A stretch of 64,000 nucleotides of DNA from an uncultured Pseudomonadales bacterium (GTDB lineage: Bacteria > Pseudomonadota > Gammaproteobacteria > Pseudomonadales > Azotimanducaceae). The stretch is from positions 434,001 to 498,000 of the forward strand of contig OX638346.1 in the NCBI GenBank assembly GCA_951813515.1, given 5' to 3'. The notes beneath the pieces were generated by a model. The model had not been told where the DNA came from and searched no databases. It saw only the letters and a program-made list of their open reading frames with translations. The translations under genes and the position numbers were made by a program. How positions within the stretch are numbered: the stretch's first letter is position 1; each line of letters starts with the position of its first letter. Below, piece by piece: positions 33,509 to 42,028 of this stretch.

Positions 33509-33937
33509 TTATCCACAAATCTGACGTGCACCCGTTCCTGGGCGAACGACAAACCTACTAACTTCTTTCGTTGTATTCTTGAATACTAGAATTTTCTGCG
33601 CAGTGATTTTCAGCGACTCTACGTCAATTGGCATCCCATCGACGCCTTGCCTGACCACCGCCTCAACGGGAAAGGTTGGGAATTCCCCATCGACGACCTT
33701 GAAGTGAGCCGGCTGCTCTGGCATGCCAACTTCGATCAAGGGCCGATCAACACCGGACGAACTAGCCGGTGCCCGCCCCTCCCTGTCAGCGCGCGGCGCG
33801 GCGCCAGACTCCGCCGCCAGCCAACCACCCGCCTCGATCACAACGTGAGAGACACCTTCCGCAAAGCTCGAGTACGAAAAAAACAGAATCGCCAGAGCAA
33901 GACTCGTCATACGGTGTATCACCGCAAGTAAACCCAT
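33509..33937 (-). pseudogene. Secreted protein of unknown family, truncated by IS copy B
   Basis: From ATG 33937 the product starts MGLLAVIHRMTSLALAILFF and SYSSFAEG, a good signal peptide. About 110 residues follow, including GMPEQPAHFKVVDGEFPTFP and VDGMPIDVESLKITAQKILV. The last 13 codons (from about 33547, VVRPGTGARQICG) run into the IS terminal repeat and the stop TAA at 33509-33511 comes from the IS. The original C-terminus is lost. An upstream ATG at 33991 is possible. No family is recognised. Confidence 0.55.
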
Positions 33938-34080
33938 GCTTCGCAAAATGGACCATAAAGTCCACGACGCGGGACCCTCATGCTCTTGCAACGAGCCAAA
34001 GCTCCTTGTGGTTCGGCCCCGCTCGCCTCTGGTAGCGACCGATAGGCTGTGGCTCTAGGCGAACCACCACCGGCACACCG

Positions 34081-35310
34081 TTACCCCTTAATACAATAAA
34101 GCAATGCTACATTTTTTGGCCTCGTTTCCCCCGCACCAGACTCTTCGGTATCCAACTTCCTGGTCCAAGCCAAATTGTCGCTATCGCTTTCCCCCTTATT
34201 GCCTGCCAACGTTCCATTTATCCAACGGTTGTCCCTGCGTTTCCTTTCAGACCAGTAAGCATCCTCGTACTTATGGACGTGCTCCCCGTAGCTATCGCTT
34301 TGAAGGTGGCCAGGCTCCCGCGGCGTCTTTGAATCTGGATCGATCTGCTCTCCCGACCTATCGATTCCCCTCACAAAGCGTCCATATGCTTCCTCAAATT
34401 CTGTCCAGCCATCCGGACACCTCTCGGCGTTAAACGCGACAACCGCCGACCGGCCAAAAGCACCTAGCTCCTCACGGAACGTGCGCAGTTCCCTATCAAC
34501 GTCTGCTCTAATCTCCTCCAAAGTTGCGATGGGCATGCCGTTCGAGTCGTATTTTGTCCAGTCGACGGAAAGCGCTCCCCGGTTACCGTTTTCGCGGATT
34601 ATCTGGACAAAGTCTGGCTCAGCCTTTGGCTGAGCATTAAAACTCTTCCTACTACATCGCAAAGTAGTTGAGACCATGTTTCCTAAACTAACCCTGCTCT
34701 CGTCGTCGCCTACGTCAGAATCTCTAACATCCCATTGACAGTAAACTGGTTGAGAACCGGTCCATTTGAGCCTAGCGAAGCTGTCAGAGTTGCTACTCTC
34801 ATAACGAATCCGCAATTGCAGAACATCGCGACGCAGCACGAAGTCCGAGAATTTCACCCCATCTTGTGCGGATGCCAAGCACTGGCTGTAGGCATCCCAC
34901 GCTCCACTCGCTACATCGCGAACGTATCCCTCGTAACGGTCCTCCTGGCTCCCAGATCTTTTGTCTTCTCGGCAGTATGTACTAGCTAAGCTCTGAACGT
35001 CTGTGCTGTTGGATCCGAACGCGGCCCCGAAAGCCTTGAAGGAACCCGAAATATTAGTACTCCGGCCCTGACTTTGGGATTGTTGATAGTCTTCGCAGAA
35101 ATTGCTCCTTAGTTCTTCAAAACGACTCTGGTGTACTAGCGAACGCTCTTCTGTTTGGGACAGTCTAATGACCTCATAACAGTCTTGTTGTGCGTGCGCT
35201 ATGGCCGAGAAGGTAATGAAAGCTAAGGTCAAAGTTGCTCTGTTCCATTCTCTTCCATTCACCAAAAGCTTGTTCACTGACGAGACTTGGTACTTCTTCA
35301 TTATCATCAT
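34081..35310 (-). CDS. Secreted protein with a phage tail-collar-like C-terminal domain
   Basis: The 409-residue product has an N-terminal export signal (RATLTLAFITFSAIAHA, cleavage near residue 40), then a Ser/Gln-rich region with paired cysteines, and an Arg/Glu-rich helix (EEIRADVDRELRTFREELG, about 265-285). The last 120 residues read VVAFNAERCPDGWTEFEEAY, GRFVRGIDRSG, GEHVHKYED and ETRPKNVALLYCIKG. That is the arrangement of phage tail-collar/tail-fibre tips. Several start ATGs lie within four codons. The base composition is lower in GC than the surroundings. Its role is unknown; surface binding is a guess. Confidence 0.6.
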   Translation of the reverse strand: MMIMKKYQVSSVNKLLVNGREWNRATLTLAFITFSAIAHAQQDCYEVIRLSQTEERSLVHQSRFEELRSNFCEDYQQSQSQGRSTNISGSFKAFGAAFGSNSTDVQSLASTYCREDKRSGSQEDRYEGYVRDVASGAWDAYSQCLASAQDGVKFSDFVLRRDVLQLRIRYESSNSDSFARLKWTGSQPVYCQWDVRDSDVGDDESRVSLGNMVSTTLRCSRKSFNAQPKAEPDFVQIIRENGNRGALSVDWTKYDSNGMPIATLEEIRADVDRELRTFREELGAFGRSAVVAFNAERCPDGWTEFEEAYGRFVRGIDRSGEQIDPDSKTPREPGHLQSDSYGEHVHKYEDAYWSERKRRDNRWINGTLAGNKGESDSDNLAWTRKLDTEESGAGETRPKNVALLYCIKG

Positions 35311-35321
35311 GGCTAACTTTC

Positions 35322-35870
35322 CTAAAACTCGGATGGGTCCGCTATTGGCGAAATCGAATCGATGCAGTCAGCCGCTAAGAGCGAGGCCTCTAAATCACAT
35401 CTCTCACCAGCAAGGGTCTCCCTCACCTCACGAAATCTCTGGATGGTCGCCGACACATTGCGACGAAGTGTTTGCGCTTCTGATAAAGCCTTTCGGTACT
35501 CTTTCCTAAAGTCGACGAAAGAAATCGCATCAGTTACCACCCCAAACCCGACGAAGCTGACAATTGAGGCCAGGGTAGCTTCGCCGGTATCTTCATTTTG
35601 GAGAAGTGAGCTGATTCCTGCCGCCCCGCCGACGATAGTCTTGAGCCAAGCATAGGGCAGAGAACACGGGAGTGTGGCATCGAATGCTAAGAGCTTGCCG
35701 CGGACGCTCCGTAGCTTCTCTTTTGTGGTTTCACATTGGACGCACTGCGCGCCAATGGGGACAGGTTGGCCGAAAGCCGGTGCCGTGGATAAGGCGGGTA
35801 ATAGGGAAGCTGTGCTGAGCAGCAGAGGTACGAGCGCCTTTCGGCGGACGCGAGGAGTTCTTGACGTCAT
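35322..35870 (-). CDS. Secreted/membrane protein of unknown family
   Basis: From ATG 35870 the product begins MTSRTPRVRRKALVPLLLST, followed by a hydrophobic stretch and APAFG, a likely signal peptide. The mature part has CVQCETTKEKLRSVRGKLLA, a hydrophobic centre (TIVGGAAGISSLL then IVSFVGFGVVTDAISFV) and a coiled-coil-like tail (EAQTLRRNVSATIQRFREVR). It ends 12 bases before the tail-collar-like gene, so the two are probably cotranscribed. No family is recognised; an in-frame GTG at 35909 is an alternative start. Confidence 0.5.
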   Translation of the reverse strand: MTSRTPRVRRKALVPLLLSTASLLPALSTAPAFGQPVPIGAQCVQCETTKEKLRSVRGKLLAFDATLPCSLPYAWLKTIVGGAAGISSLLQNEDTGEATLASIVSFVGFGVVTDAISFVDFRKEYRKALSEAQTLRRNVSATIQRFREVRETLAGERCDLEASLLAADCIDSISPIADPSEF

Positions 35871-36002
35871 TGGCGGCGATTCGAGGTTGTAGGGCTCCAT
35901 CCGACGCACGGTACCTATTGAGCAATCGGCATGTGTGTTGGAACCAAGGCGCGACCGTCACACCATGTTGGGTACGCACCGTCGCATGGCCGCTCACACC
36001 TG

Positions 36003-36265
36003 TCAAGGAGCGTCGTTCACAATCACGCCACCCACTGCGACGACGCCGAATATGGACATGGCGGTGAAGTCCCATCCCAGCACCCAATGGCTCAGCACGG
36101 CCCCCGCGAACGCCATCGGCAGTCCGGCCACGGCCACCAAGCGGCTTCCAGTAGCTGCGCAGGAACCCCGCCATCAGCGCATACATGGCGATCAGCACGA
36201 TGGGAACCAGCGTGCCCAGGGTCTCCAGCATCTGTCTTTCGTCACGGGCGGCACGGTCGACAAAT
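36003..36265 (-). pseudogene. Fragment of an RND efflux permease (AcrB type)
   Basis: One frame gives ARDERQMLETLGTLVPIVLI and AMYALMAGFLRSYWKPL. The next frame continues LVAVAGLPMAFAGAVLSHWV, DFTAMSIFGVVAVGG and VIVNDAP before a stop at 36003-36005. Together they match the segment around the late transmembrane helices of AcrB-family permeases (RSYWKPL-VAVAGIPMAFAGAVxGHWLLG). A one-base frameshift separates the halves near 36137. Nothing else of the roughly 1000-residue protein is present. Confidence 0.75.
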
Positions 36266-36514
36266 GGGTCCAGTCAACGCGGCGTTTCCGATTGGAACCC
36301 AATGCGCCCCCTCTCCCGTCCGTCTCGAGAGCGCGCCACGTGGACAAGCAGCCATCGATGCCTATCATGGGAGTGACGCGACACTTCACATCCGACCAGG
36401 CTGTTCGTCAAGTGACCGATCATCTCTCATTCGCATGCGCCGGACCCGGCGACCCACCTGGCCCCCTGCTGGCCGACGCGGCGGAAACCGCGTAGTAGGA
36501 AAGGATATTTCGCC

Positions 36515-37729
36515 ATGGACATCGAATTCCGCCCCGCAACCGCAGAGGAGATGGGACAGTTCGGCATGCTCGCCGGCTATGTCTACGGCGGCGCGTACGG
36601 CGACGGGCCAGACAATCTCGTCGCCTCCGCCACGCGACCCGAATGGACGCTTTGTGCGTTCGAGGGAGACCGACTCGTATCGAGCTTCTCCACCATCCCT
36701 TTCACCATGCGGGCAAACGGCGCCGCATTGCCCATCGGAGGCGTCTCCGCCGTGGGTACGCTGCCCGAATACCGGCGGCAGGGCCTGGTTCGCCAGATCA
36801 TGACCCGGGCGTTCGCAGACATGCGGGACAGCGGACGCCCCGTTGCCGCACTCTGGGCTTCCCAGGCGGCCATCTACCAGCGTTACGGCTTTGCGATGGC
36901 CTCTGTCCTGCGCAGCTATGCGGTCGACACCGTAGATATCGACTTCCACGACGGCGACGATGGCAGCGGCCGCGTCGAGCGTCTGGACGTCGCCTCCGGC
37001 CACGATCTCATCAAGGACATCTACGTGCGCTACGTTACCGCCCGCATGGGTTACTTGCATCGCGCGCGGGCGCTCTGGCTGCACAACGCCCTCGAAGAAC
37101 GCGAGGCGGACGGGCCAATCCACATTGCGTTGTCCCATGGCGCATCGGAGCCCGACGGATACGCCGTCTACACGCTGCGGGAAGGCAGGCGCGATCACCC
37201 CGCCCGCACCCAGGAAATCGTTGTCCGCGATCTCGCCTGGCTCTCGCCCGGCGCCTACCGCTCCCTGTGGATGTTCTTCAAGCGTCACGACCTGGTCGGG
37301 CGCGTGCGCTGGAACAATGCCCCGTCCGATGATCCGGCGATCGAGTACTTCCTCGAACCGCGCATGCTCGAGGCCCGCGACCACGAAGGCTTCTGGCTCC
37401 GGCTGGTGGATGTCGCGGCAGCCTTAAAGGGACGCGGCTGGAGCACGGACGGCGAGATTTCCATCACCGTTCCGGCGGACCCCCTGGCCCCGTGGAATGC
37501 CGGCAGCTACCGGCTCACCGTCTCAAGCGGTACCGCCGACGTTACTCCGTGCCCGACGGCTACCGACGTCGAGATCTCCGTCAAGGCGTTGGCATCGCTC
37601 TATACCGGTCGACGATCCGCGCGCGAGCTGTCCGCGTGGGGCCTGCTCACCGGCGACGCGGACGCCGTTCGCCGGGCTGATAACCTGTTCGCAACGCGGC
37701 ACGCACCGCACTGCCCCGATCACTTCTAA
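36515..37729 (+). CDS. Eis-like GNAT N-acetyltransferase
   Basis: The 404-residue protein has the Eis layout: an N-terminal GNAT domain (IGGVSAVGTLPEYRRQGLVR, the acetyl-CoA pyrophosphate loop, at about residues 75-93; then ALWASQAAIYQRYGFAMAS), a second GNAT-like domain, and an SCP2-like sterol-carrier C-terminal domain (about 300-404). Characterised Eis enzymes acetylate aminoglycosides or lysine side chains at several positions; the natural substrate here is unknown. AGGAAAGG precedes the start. It ends 12 bases before the next small gene. Confidence 0.85.
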   Translation: MDIEFRPATAEEMGQFGMLAGYVYGGAYGDGPDNLVASATRPEWTLCAFEGDRLVSSFSTIPFTMRANGAALPIGGVSAVGTLPEYRRQGLVRQIMTRAFADMRDSGRPVAALWASQAAIYQRYGFAMASVLRSYAVDTVDIDFHDGDDGSGRVERLDVASGHDLIKDIYVRYVTARMGYLHRARALWLHNALEEREADGPIHIALSHGASEPDGYAVYTLREGRRDHPARTQEIVVRDLAWLSPGAYRSLWMFFKRHDLVGRVRWNNAPSDDPAIEYFLEPRMLEARDHEGFWLRLVDVAAALKGRGWSTDGEISITVPADPLAPWNAGSYRLTVSSGTADVTPCPTATDVEISVKALASLYTGRRSARELSAWGLLTGDADAVRRADNLFATRHAPHCPDHF

Positions 37730-37741
37730 CCGGAACCGCCC

Positions 37742-38038
37742 GTGTCAATCGCGATGATCATCCTCACCTCCTTCGGCCTGATCGTCGGTCTGGGGGTGCT
37801 GTACCTGGCGTGGCGTTTCGTCGACAACCAGCCCTCGGAGATCGATCCCCGCCCGCCGGCTCCTCCACCCCCTGACCCTCCCGCACCCGAGCCAGGTTCG
37901 CCTGTCAAGAACGATGAGAACAGGTACAGACCCGGTCGCATGCAGCCATCCACGATCCTCGGCCTGATCGGCATGACCCTCGGTCTCGCCGCGATCCTCT
38001 TCGTGCTGTTCTTCGGGCCATCCAGCCCCCTGCGCTAG
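37742..38038 (+). CDS. Small two-pass membrane protein with proline-rich loop
   Basis: A GTG-started 98-residue product has one membrane segment at each end (MIILTSFGLIVGLGVLYLAW and LGLIGMTLGLAAILFVLFFG). They are joined by a proline-rich linker (PRPPAPPPPDPPAPEPG). No family is recognised. Tight spacing to the acetyltransferase gene suggests cotranscription. The positions of the two hydrophobic segments are strong evidence that it is coding. Confidence 0.6.
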   Translation: MSIAMIILTSFGLIVGLGVLYLAWRFVDNQPSEIDPRPPAPPPPDPPAPEPGSPVKNDENRYRPGRMQPSTILGLIGMTLGLAAILFVLFFGPSSPLR

Positions 38039-38137
38039 GGGCTACGAGAGCGCCACCCGCCAGCGGCATGTAGTACGATTCCGAACCGGGAGCGGGGGCC
38101 TGTTGCCGGCACAGAAACGGATCGCGGGAGGAAACGC

Positions 38138-39331
38138 ATGGATCTCGCCTACGGCGAGGAGTACGAGACATTCCGCGACGAGGTGCGCGCATTTCTCGCC
38201 GAGCGCGGCAAGGAAGCGCCGCCCCAGTTCTCCCGCGGCAAGTCGGATGCGAAGGCGCGCGACTGGCAGCGGACCCTGATCGAACACGGCTACGCCGCAC
38301 GCACGATCCCGAAGGAATACGGCGGCTATGGTGCCGAACCGGACGTCCTGAAGGCGCACATCATCGCTGAAGAGTTCGCGAAAGCACGCGTACGGGCCGG
38401 TCACATTGGCGACGACCGACTGGTGCCCACCCTGCTCGAACTCGGCACGGAGGAACAGAAGCGCGCCTACATCCCGCCGACGATCCGGGGCGAGATGCGC
38501 TGGTGCCAGGGTTACTCGGAACCGAACTCCGGTTCCGACCTGGCGTCGCTGTCCACAAGGGCCGAACTCGACGGCGACGAGTTCGTGATCAACGGCCAGA
38601 AGATCTGGACCTCGGGCGCGCAGCATGCCGACATGATGTTCTGCCTGGTCAGGACGGAGCCCGACGCGCCGAAGCACCAGGGCATCAGCTACCTGTTGTT
38701 CTCCATGGACACCCCGGGCATCGACGTGCGGCCGCTCGTGACGATGACGGGCGAAGCCACCTTTAACGAGGTGTTCTTCACTGACGTGCGCGTACCGGCG
38801 AGCCAGATCGTCGGACGCCGGGGCGAAGGCTGGTACGTGGCAAACGCCACCCTGAAGCACGAACGCGGCGGCCTCGGCGACCCGAACCAGGCCGAGACGC
38901 GATTCCTGCACATCGTCGACATGATGCGAAACGAGACCATCGACGGGCTGCCGTTGATGGAGTATCCCGTCTATCGCGATCGCCTGCTGAAGCTGCAGGG
39001 ACAGATGCTCGCAATGCGTTTCAACGGCATGCGGATCTTGAGCCACGCGATCAAGGGCGAGGAACCGGGGCTGCCGCGCTGGATCGTCAAGCTCAACGGT
39101 TGCGAAATGAACCACCAGATGGCGGGAATGGCGGTCGATCTCATGGGCGAACTCGGCGTGCTCTACCGCGGCAGTCCGCATATCCGGGACGGCGGCCTGT
39201 GGCAGCAGCGCTACATGCTGGATCTCGGTCTCATCATCGGCGGCGGCACCGCGCAGATCCAGAAGAACCTGATCGGCGAGCGCGCGCTGGGGCTGCCCAA
39301 GGAACCGAAGATTCCCGCAGGCCAGTCGTAG
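38138..39331 (+). CDS. Acyl-CoA dehydrogenase, larger subunit-like
   Basis: The 397-residue flavoprotein has the acyl-CoA dehydrogenase N-domain, the FAD motif WCQGYSEPNSGSDLASL (residues about 126-142), FVINGQKIWTSGAQHADMMF and the C-terminal GGGTAQIQKNLIGERALGLP. GGGAGGA precedes the start in GGGAGGAAACG. It abuts the next acyl-CoA dehydrogenase with no gap. Such adjacent unlike pairs often form alpha2-beta2 enzymes acting on bulky CoA esters (known from actinobacterial sterol side-chain degradation); that comparison is inference. Confidence 0.88.
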   Translation: MDLAYGEEYETFRDEVRAFLAERGKEAPPQFSRGKSDAKARDWQRTLIEHGYAARTIPKEYGGYGAEPDVLKAHIIAEEFAKARVRAGHIGDDRLVPTLLELGTEEQKRAYIPPTIRGEMRWCQGYSEPNSGSDLASLSTRAELDGDEFVINGQKIWTSGAQHADMMFCLVRTEPDAPKHQGISYLLFSMDTPGIDVRPLVTMTGEATFNEVFFTDVRVPASQIVGRRGEGWYVANATLKHERGGLGDPNQAETRFLHIVDMMRNETIDGLPLMEYPVYRDRLLKLQGQMLAMRFNGMRILSHAIKGEEPGLPRWIVKLNGCEMNHQMAGMAVDLMGELGVLYRGSPHIRDGGLWQQRYMLDLGLIIGGGTAQIQKNLIGERALGLPKEPKIPAGQS

Positions 39332-40417
39332 ATGGAGTTCGGTCTCACCGAGGAACAGCGGATGCTCCAGGAGAGCGTCTCGGGATACCTGGGATCCGCC
39401 TGCGCCCTGCCTCGCGTTCGCGAAGCCGCCGACGCCAACGACACGAAACCGGCGGATGTATGGGAGGGTCTCGCGCAGTTGGGCGTACAGGGCATCGTCA
39501 CGCCGGAAAACCACGGCGGCGTGGGCTTGAGCATGCTGGAAGCTGCGCTGATCGCAGAGTCGCTGGGCGGTGCGGCGGCGCCCGTGCCGTTCGTGGCGTC
39601 CTGCGTGATGGCGCCGGTCGCGTTGACGCAGGCGGGTAGCGCCGAGCAACGGGAAGCATGGCTTCCGCGGATCGCTTCCGGCGAAGCCGTGCTCGGTGTC
39701 GGCCTGACCGAGCAGATAGGACGCCGGGAGAGCGCCGGCATCGCCGTCGACGATGGACGACTGACCGGCCGTGCCATGTTCGTGCTGGACGGGATGGATG
39801 CCGACGCGTTCATCGTTGCGGACAACGACGGCGCGATGCACCTCGTGCGCGCAACCGATACCGAACGGCGCGCACTGACCACCATTGATCGCACGCGGTC
39901 CGTAGCGGAGGTGGTTTTCGATTCCACTCCCGCACAAGTGCTGCCGGGTTCCGTCGCCGACCGGGAACCCCTGCTCGCCACCATAGATGCGGGCCGCCTC
40001 ATGCTCGCCGCCGATACCCTGGGCGCCGCCCAGACCATGCTCGACCAGGCTGTCGCCTACGCCAAGGAACGCCGCCAGTTCAATCGCGTCATCGGTTCAT
40101 TCCAGGCGGTCAAGCACCTCTGCGCAGAGATGGCGGCCGCGCTCGAACCTTGCCGATCACTGGTCTGGTACGCCGCCCACGCTGTGCGTGCAGTGCCCGA
40201 AGAGTCGCGCCTTATGGCGTGCCACGCCAAGGCACACCTGTCGGAGGTGGGACGTTTCGTCGCGCGCACCGCCACCGAAGTACACGGCGGCATGGGCTTC
40301 ACCGACCTGCTGGGACTGCACTACTGGTTCAAGCGCATAGGCTTCGACCGGCAACTGCTCGGGGCGCCGGAAATCGTGCGGGAGGAAGCCGCGGTCGCGC
40401 AGGGCTGGATTGGTTAG
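39332..40417 (+). CDS. Acyl-CoA dehydrogenase, smaller partner
   Basis: The 361-residue protein starts MEFGLTEEQRMLQESVSGYL directly after the upstream stop. It keeps the C-terminal motifs AKERRQFNRVIGSFQAVKH and TEVHGGMGFTDLLGLHYWFK but its FAD N-segment (VLGVGLTEQIGR) is degenerate compared with WCxGYSEPxSGSD. That is typical of the second subunit of heteromeric acyl-CoA dehydrogenases. Nine bases separate its stop from the GMC oxidoreductase start, so one transcript is likely. Confidence 0.88.
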   Translation: MEFGLTEEQRMLQESVSGYLGSACALPRVREAADANDTKPADVWEGLAQLGVQGIVTPENHGGVGLSMLEAALIAESLGGAAAPVPFVASCVMAPVALTQAGSAEQREAWLPRIASGEAVLGVGLTEQIGRRESAGIAVDDGRLTGRAMFVLDGMDADAFIVADNDGAMHLVRATDTERRALTTIDRTRSVAEVVFDSTPAQVLPGSVADREPLLATIDAGRLMLAADTLGAAQTMLDQAVAYAKERRQFNRVIGSFQAVKHLCAEMAAALEPCRSLVWYAAHAVRAVPEESRLMACHAKAHLSEVGRFVARTATEVHGGMGFTDLLGLHYWFKRIGFDRQLLGAPEIVREEAAVAQGWIG

Positions 40418-40426
40418 GGATTGCAG

Positions 40427-42028
40427 ATGGCAGAAGACGCGGTCGACGTATTGATTATCGGAGCCGGCGCGTCCGGTGCGGCGATCGCGTGGAGTCTCGT
40501 GGATACGCGCATGCACATCGTGTGTCTCGAACAGGGCGACTGGATGAACCCCTCCGAGTATCCGAGCGCGCACATGGACTGGGAGTCCCGGGCCACCGAA
40601 GCGTTCAGCATCAGTCCCAACCGGCGCGGCCACGCGACCGACTACCCGATCAACGAGTCCAACTCGCCCATAGCCGTCGCCAATTTCAATGCCGTCGGCG
40701 GCGCAACGATCCTTTACGCCGGACACTTCCCGCGCTTCCACCCGTCCGATTTTCGCGTGCGGACGCTGGACGGCGTGGCCGACGACTGGCCTATCGACTA
40801 CGAGACACTGGCGCCCTACTACGACGAGAACGACCGCATGATGGGCGTCTCCGGCCTGGCCGGCGATCCCGCCTATCCGCCGAAACCCGCGATCATGCCG
40901 CCGCTGCCCCTGGGCAGGGCGGGCACGAAGCTGGCCGAAGGATTCAACGCGATGGGTTGGCACTGGTGGCCTTCGGACAGCGCCATCGCGAGCGAGCCCT
41001 ATGATGGACGGGACAAGTGCATCAATCTCGGCGCCTGCACCGCCGGTTGCGCGCAGGGCGCGAAAGCCAGCACCGACATCACCTACTGGCCGCATGCCAT
41101 TCGCGCCGGAGTCGAACTCAGGACCCGGTGCCGGGTGCGCGAGATCACGGTGCGCAAGGACGGCATGGCCGGCGGCGCGATCTACTACGATGCCGACGGG
41201 GTCGAGCGGGAGATCGCGGCGGAAGTCGTCATCGTTGCGTGCAACGGCGTCGGCACTCCCAGGCTGCTGCTCAACTCGAAGTCGAACCTGTTCCCGGACG
41301 GCCTCGCGAACAGCAGCGGTCTTGTCGGCAGGAACCTCATGTTCCACCCCTATTCCGCCATACGCGGGACGTTCGAGACGGATCTGGATGGCGCCAAGGG
41401 ACCCGGGAACTGCATCTGGAGCCAGGAGTTCTACGAAACCGACACGTCCCGCGGTTTCGTTCGCGGCTTCACCTACGAAATCGGCAGGGGCAGGGGGCCG
41501 GTGAACACCGCCGTTGACCACATGCTGTCCGGCAAGGTGGCCTGGGGCGAGAACCACCATCGATCCTATCGCAGCGTCGTGAATCGCATCACCGGAATGG
41601 TGGGCATCTGCGAGGACCTGCCGGAGGAGCACAACACGGTGACGCTCGACCCCGAACTCAAGGACTCCGACGGCATTCCCGCACCCAGGATCGACTACAC
41701 GTTGAGCGAGAACAGCCGCAGAATGCTCGATTACTCCATTGCGCGGGCGACCGAGGTGCTGGAAGCCGCGGGAGCCATCGACGTGCAGTCGACCGCCCCG
41801 ATCCCTCATGGGGGCTGGCACCTGATGGGCACCGCGCGCATGGGAACCGATCCGCAACAATCCGTGGTCAATGAATGGGGGCGCAGTCACGACGTGAAGA
41901 ACCTGTTCATCGTCGATGGCAGCATCTTCGTCACCAGCGCCGGGGTGAATCCGACACGCACGATCCAGGCGCTGGCGCTGTACGTCGCGGACTCCATGAA
42001 GCAGCGTCTCGCCAACCTGTTCGATTAG
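40427..42028 (+). CDS. GMC-family oxidoreductase (gluconate 2-dehydrogenase large-subunit-like)
   Basis: The 533-residue flavoprotein opens with the FAD Rossmann motif VLIIGAGASGAAIAWSLVDT (residues 9-28). It has the GMC segment NFNAVGGATILYAGHFPRF, a Cys-rich stretch DKCINLGACTAGCAQGAKAS, and the C-terminal catalytic region HGGWHLMGTARMGTDP and VNPTRTIQALALYVAD. This form, with the Cys-rich insert, is that of gluconate or sorbose-type membrane dehydrogenases that pass electrons to cytochrome c. A subunit-3-like protein is encoded at 44175. The start at 40427 is preferred over TTG 40421. Confidence 0.88.
   Translation: MAEDAVDVLIIGAGASGAAIAWSLVDTRMHIVCLEQGDWMNPSEYPSAHMDWESRATEAFSISPNRRGHATDYPINESNSPIAVANFNAVGGATILYAGHFPRFHPSDFRVRTLDGVADDWPIDYETLAPYYDENDRMMGVSGLAGDPAYPPKPAIMPPLPLGRAGTKLAEGFNAMGWHWWPSDSAIASEPYDGRDKCINLGACTAGCAQGAKASTDITYWPHAIRAGVELRTRCRVREITVRKDGMAGGAIYYDADGVEREIAAEVVIVACNGVGTPRLLLNSKSNLFPDGLANSSGLVGRNLMFHPYSAIRGTFETDLDGAKGPGNCIWSQEFYETDTSRGFVRGFTYEIGRGRGPVNTAVDHMLSGKVAWGENHHRSYRSVVNRITGMVGICEDLPEEHNTVTLDPELKDSDGIPAPRIDYTLSENSRRMLDYSIARATEVLEAAGAIDVQSTAPIPHGGWHLMGTARMGTDPQQSVVNEWGRSHDVKNLFIVDGSIFVTSAGVNPTRTIQALALYVADSMKQRLANLFD

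Larger units (their letters stand above)
31699..33534 (+). mobile_element. ISKra4-family-like insertion sequence, copy B (decayed)
   Basis: The left end GGGGTGCACGACAATCTTCT at 31699 and the right end at 33513-33534 (reverse complement CGGGTGCACGTCAGATTTGT) form imperfect inverted repeats related to those of copy A. Only 7 bases separate copy A and copy B, in the same orientation. The copies differ considerably in sequence, so this is not a recent tandem duplication. The right end truncates a secreted-protein gene. Confidence 0.78.

Noticed and set aside
29928..33534. Composite transposon bounded by the two IS copies
   Set aside because: The copies are adjacent with only 7 bases between them, so there is no cargo.
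38042..39937. 631-codon minus-strand frame opposite the acyl-CoA dehydrogenases
   Set aside because: Arg/His/Gln-rich shadow of two well-supported genes, with no recognisable motif.
40157..41890. 577-codon minus-strand frame opposite the GMC oxidoreductase
   Set aside because: Antisense shadow of a gene with intact FAD and catalytic motifs.
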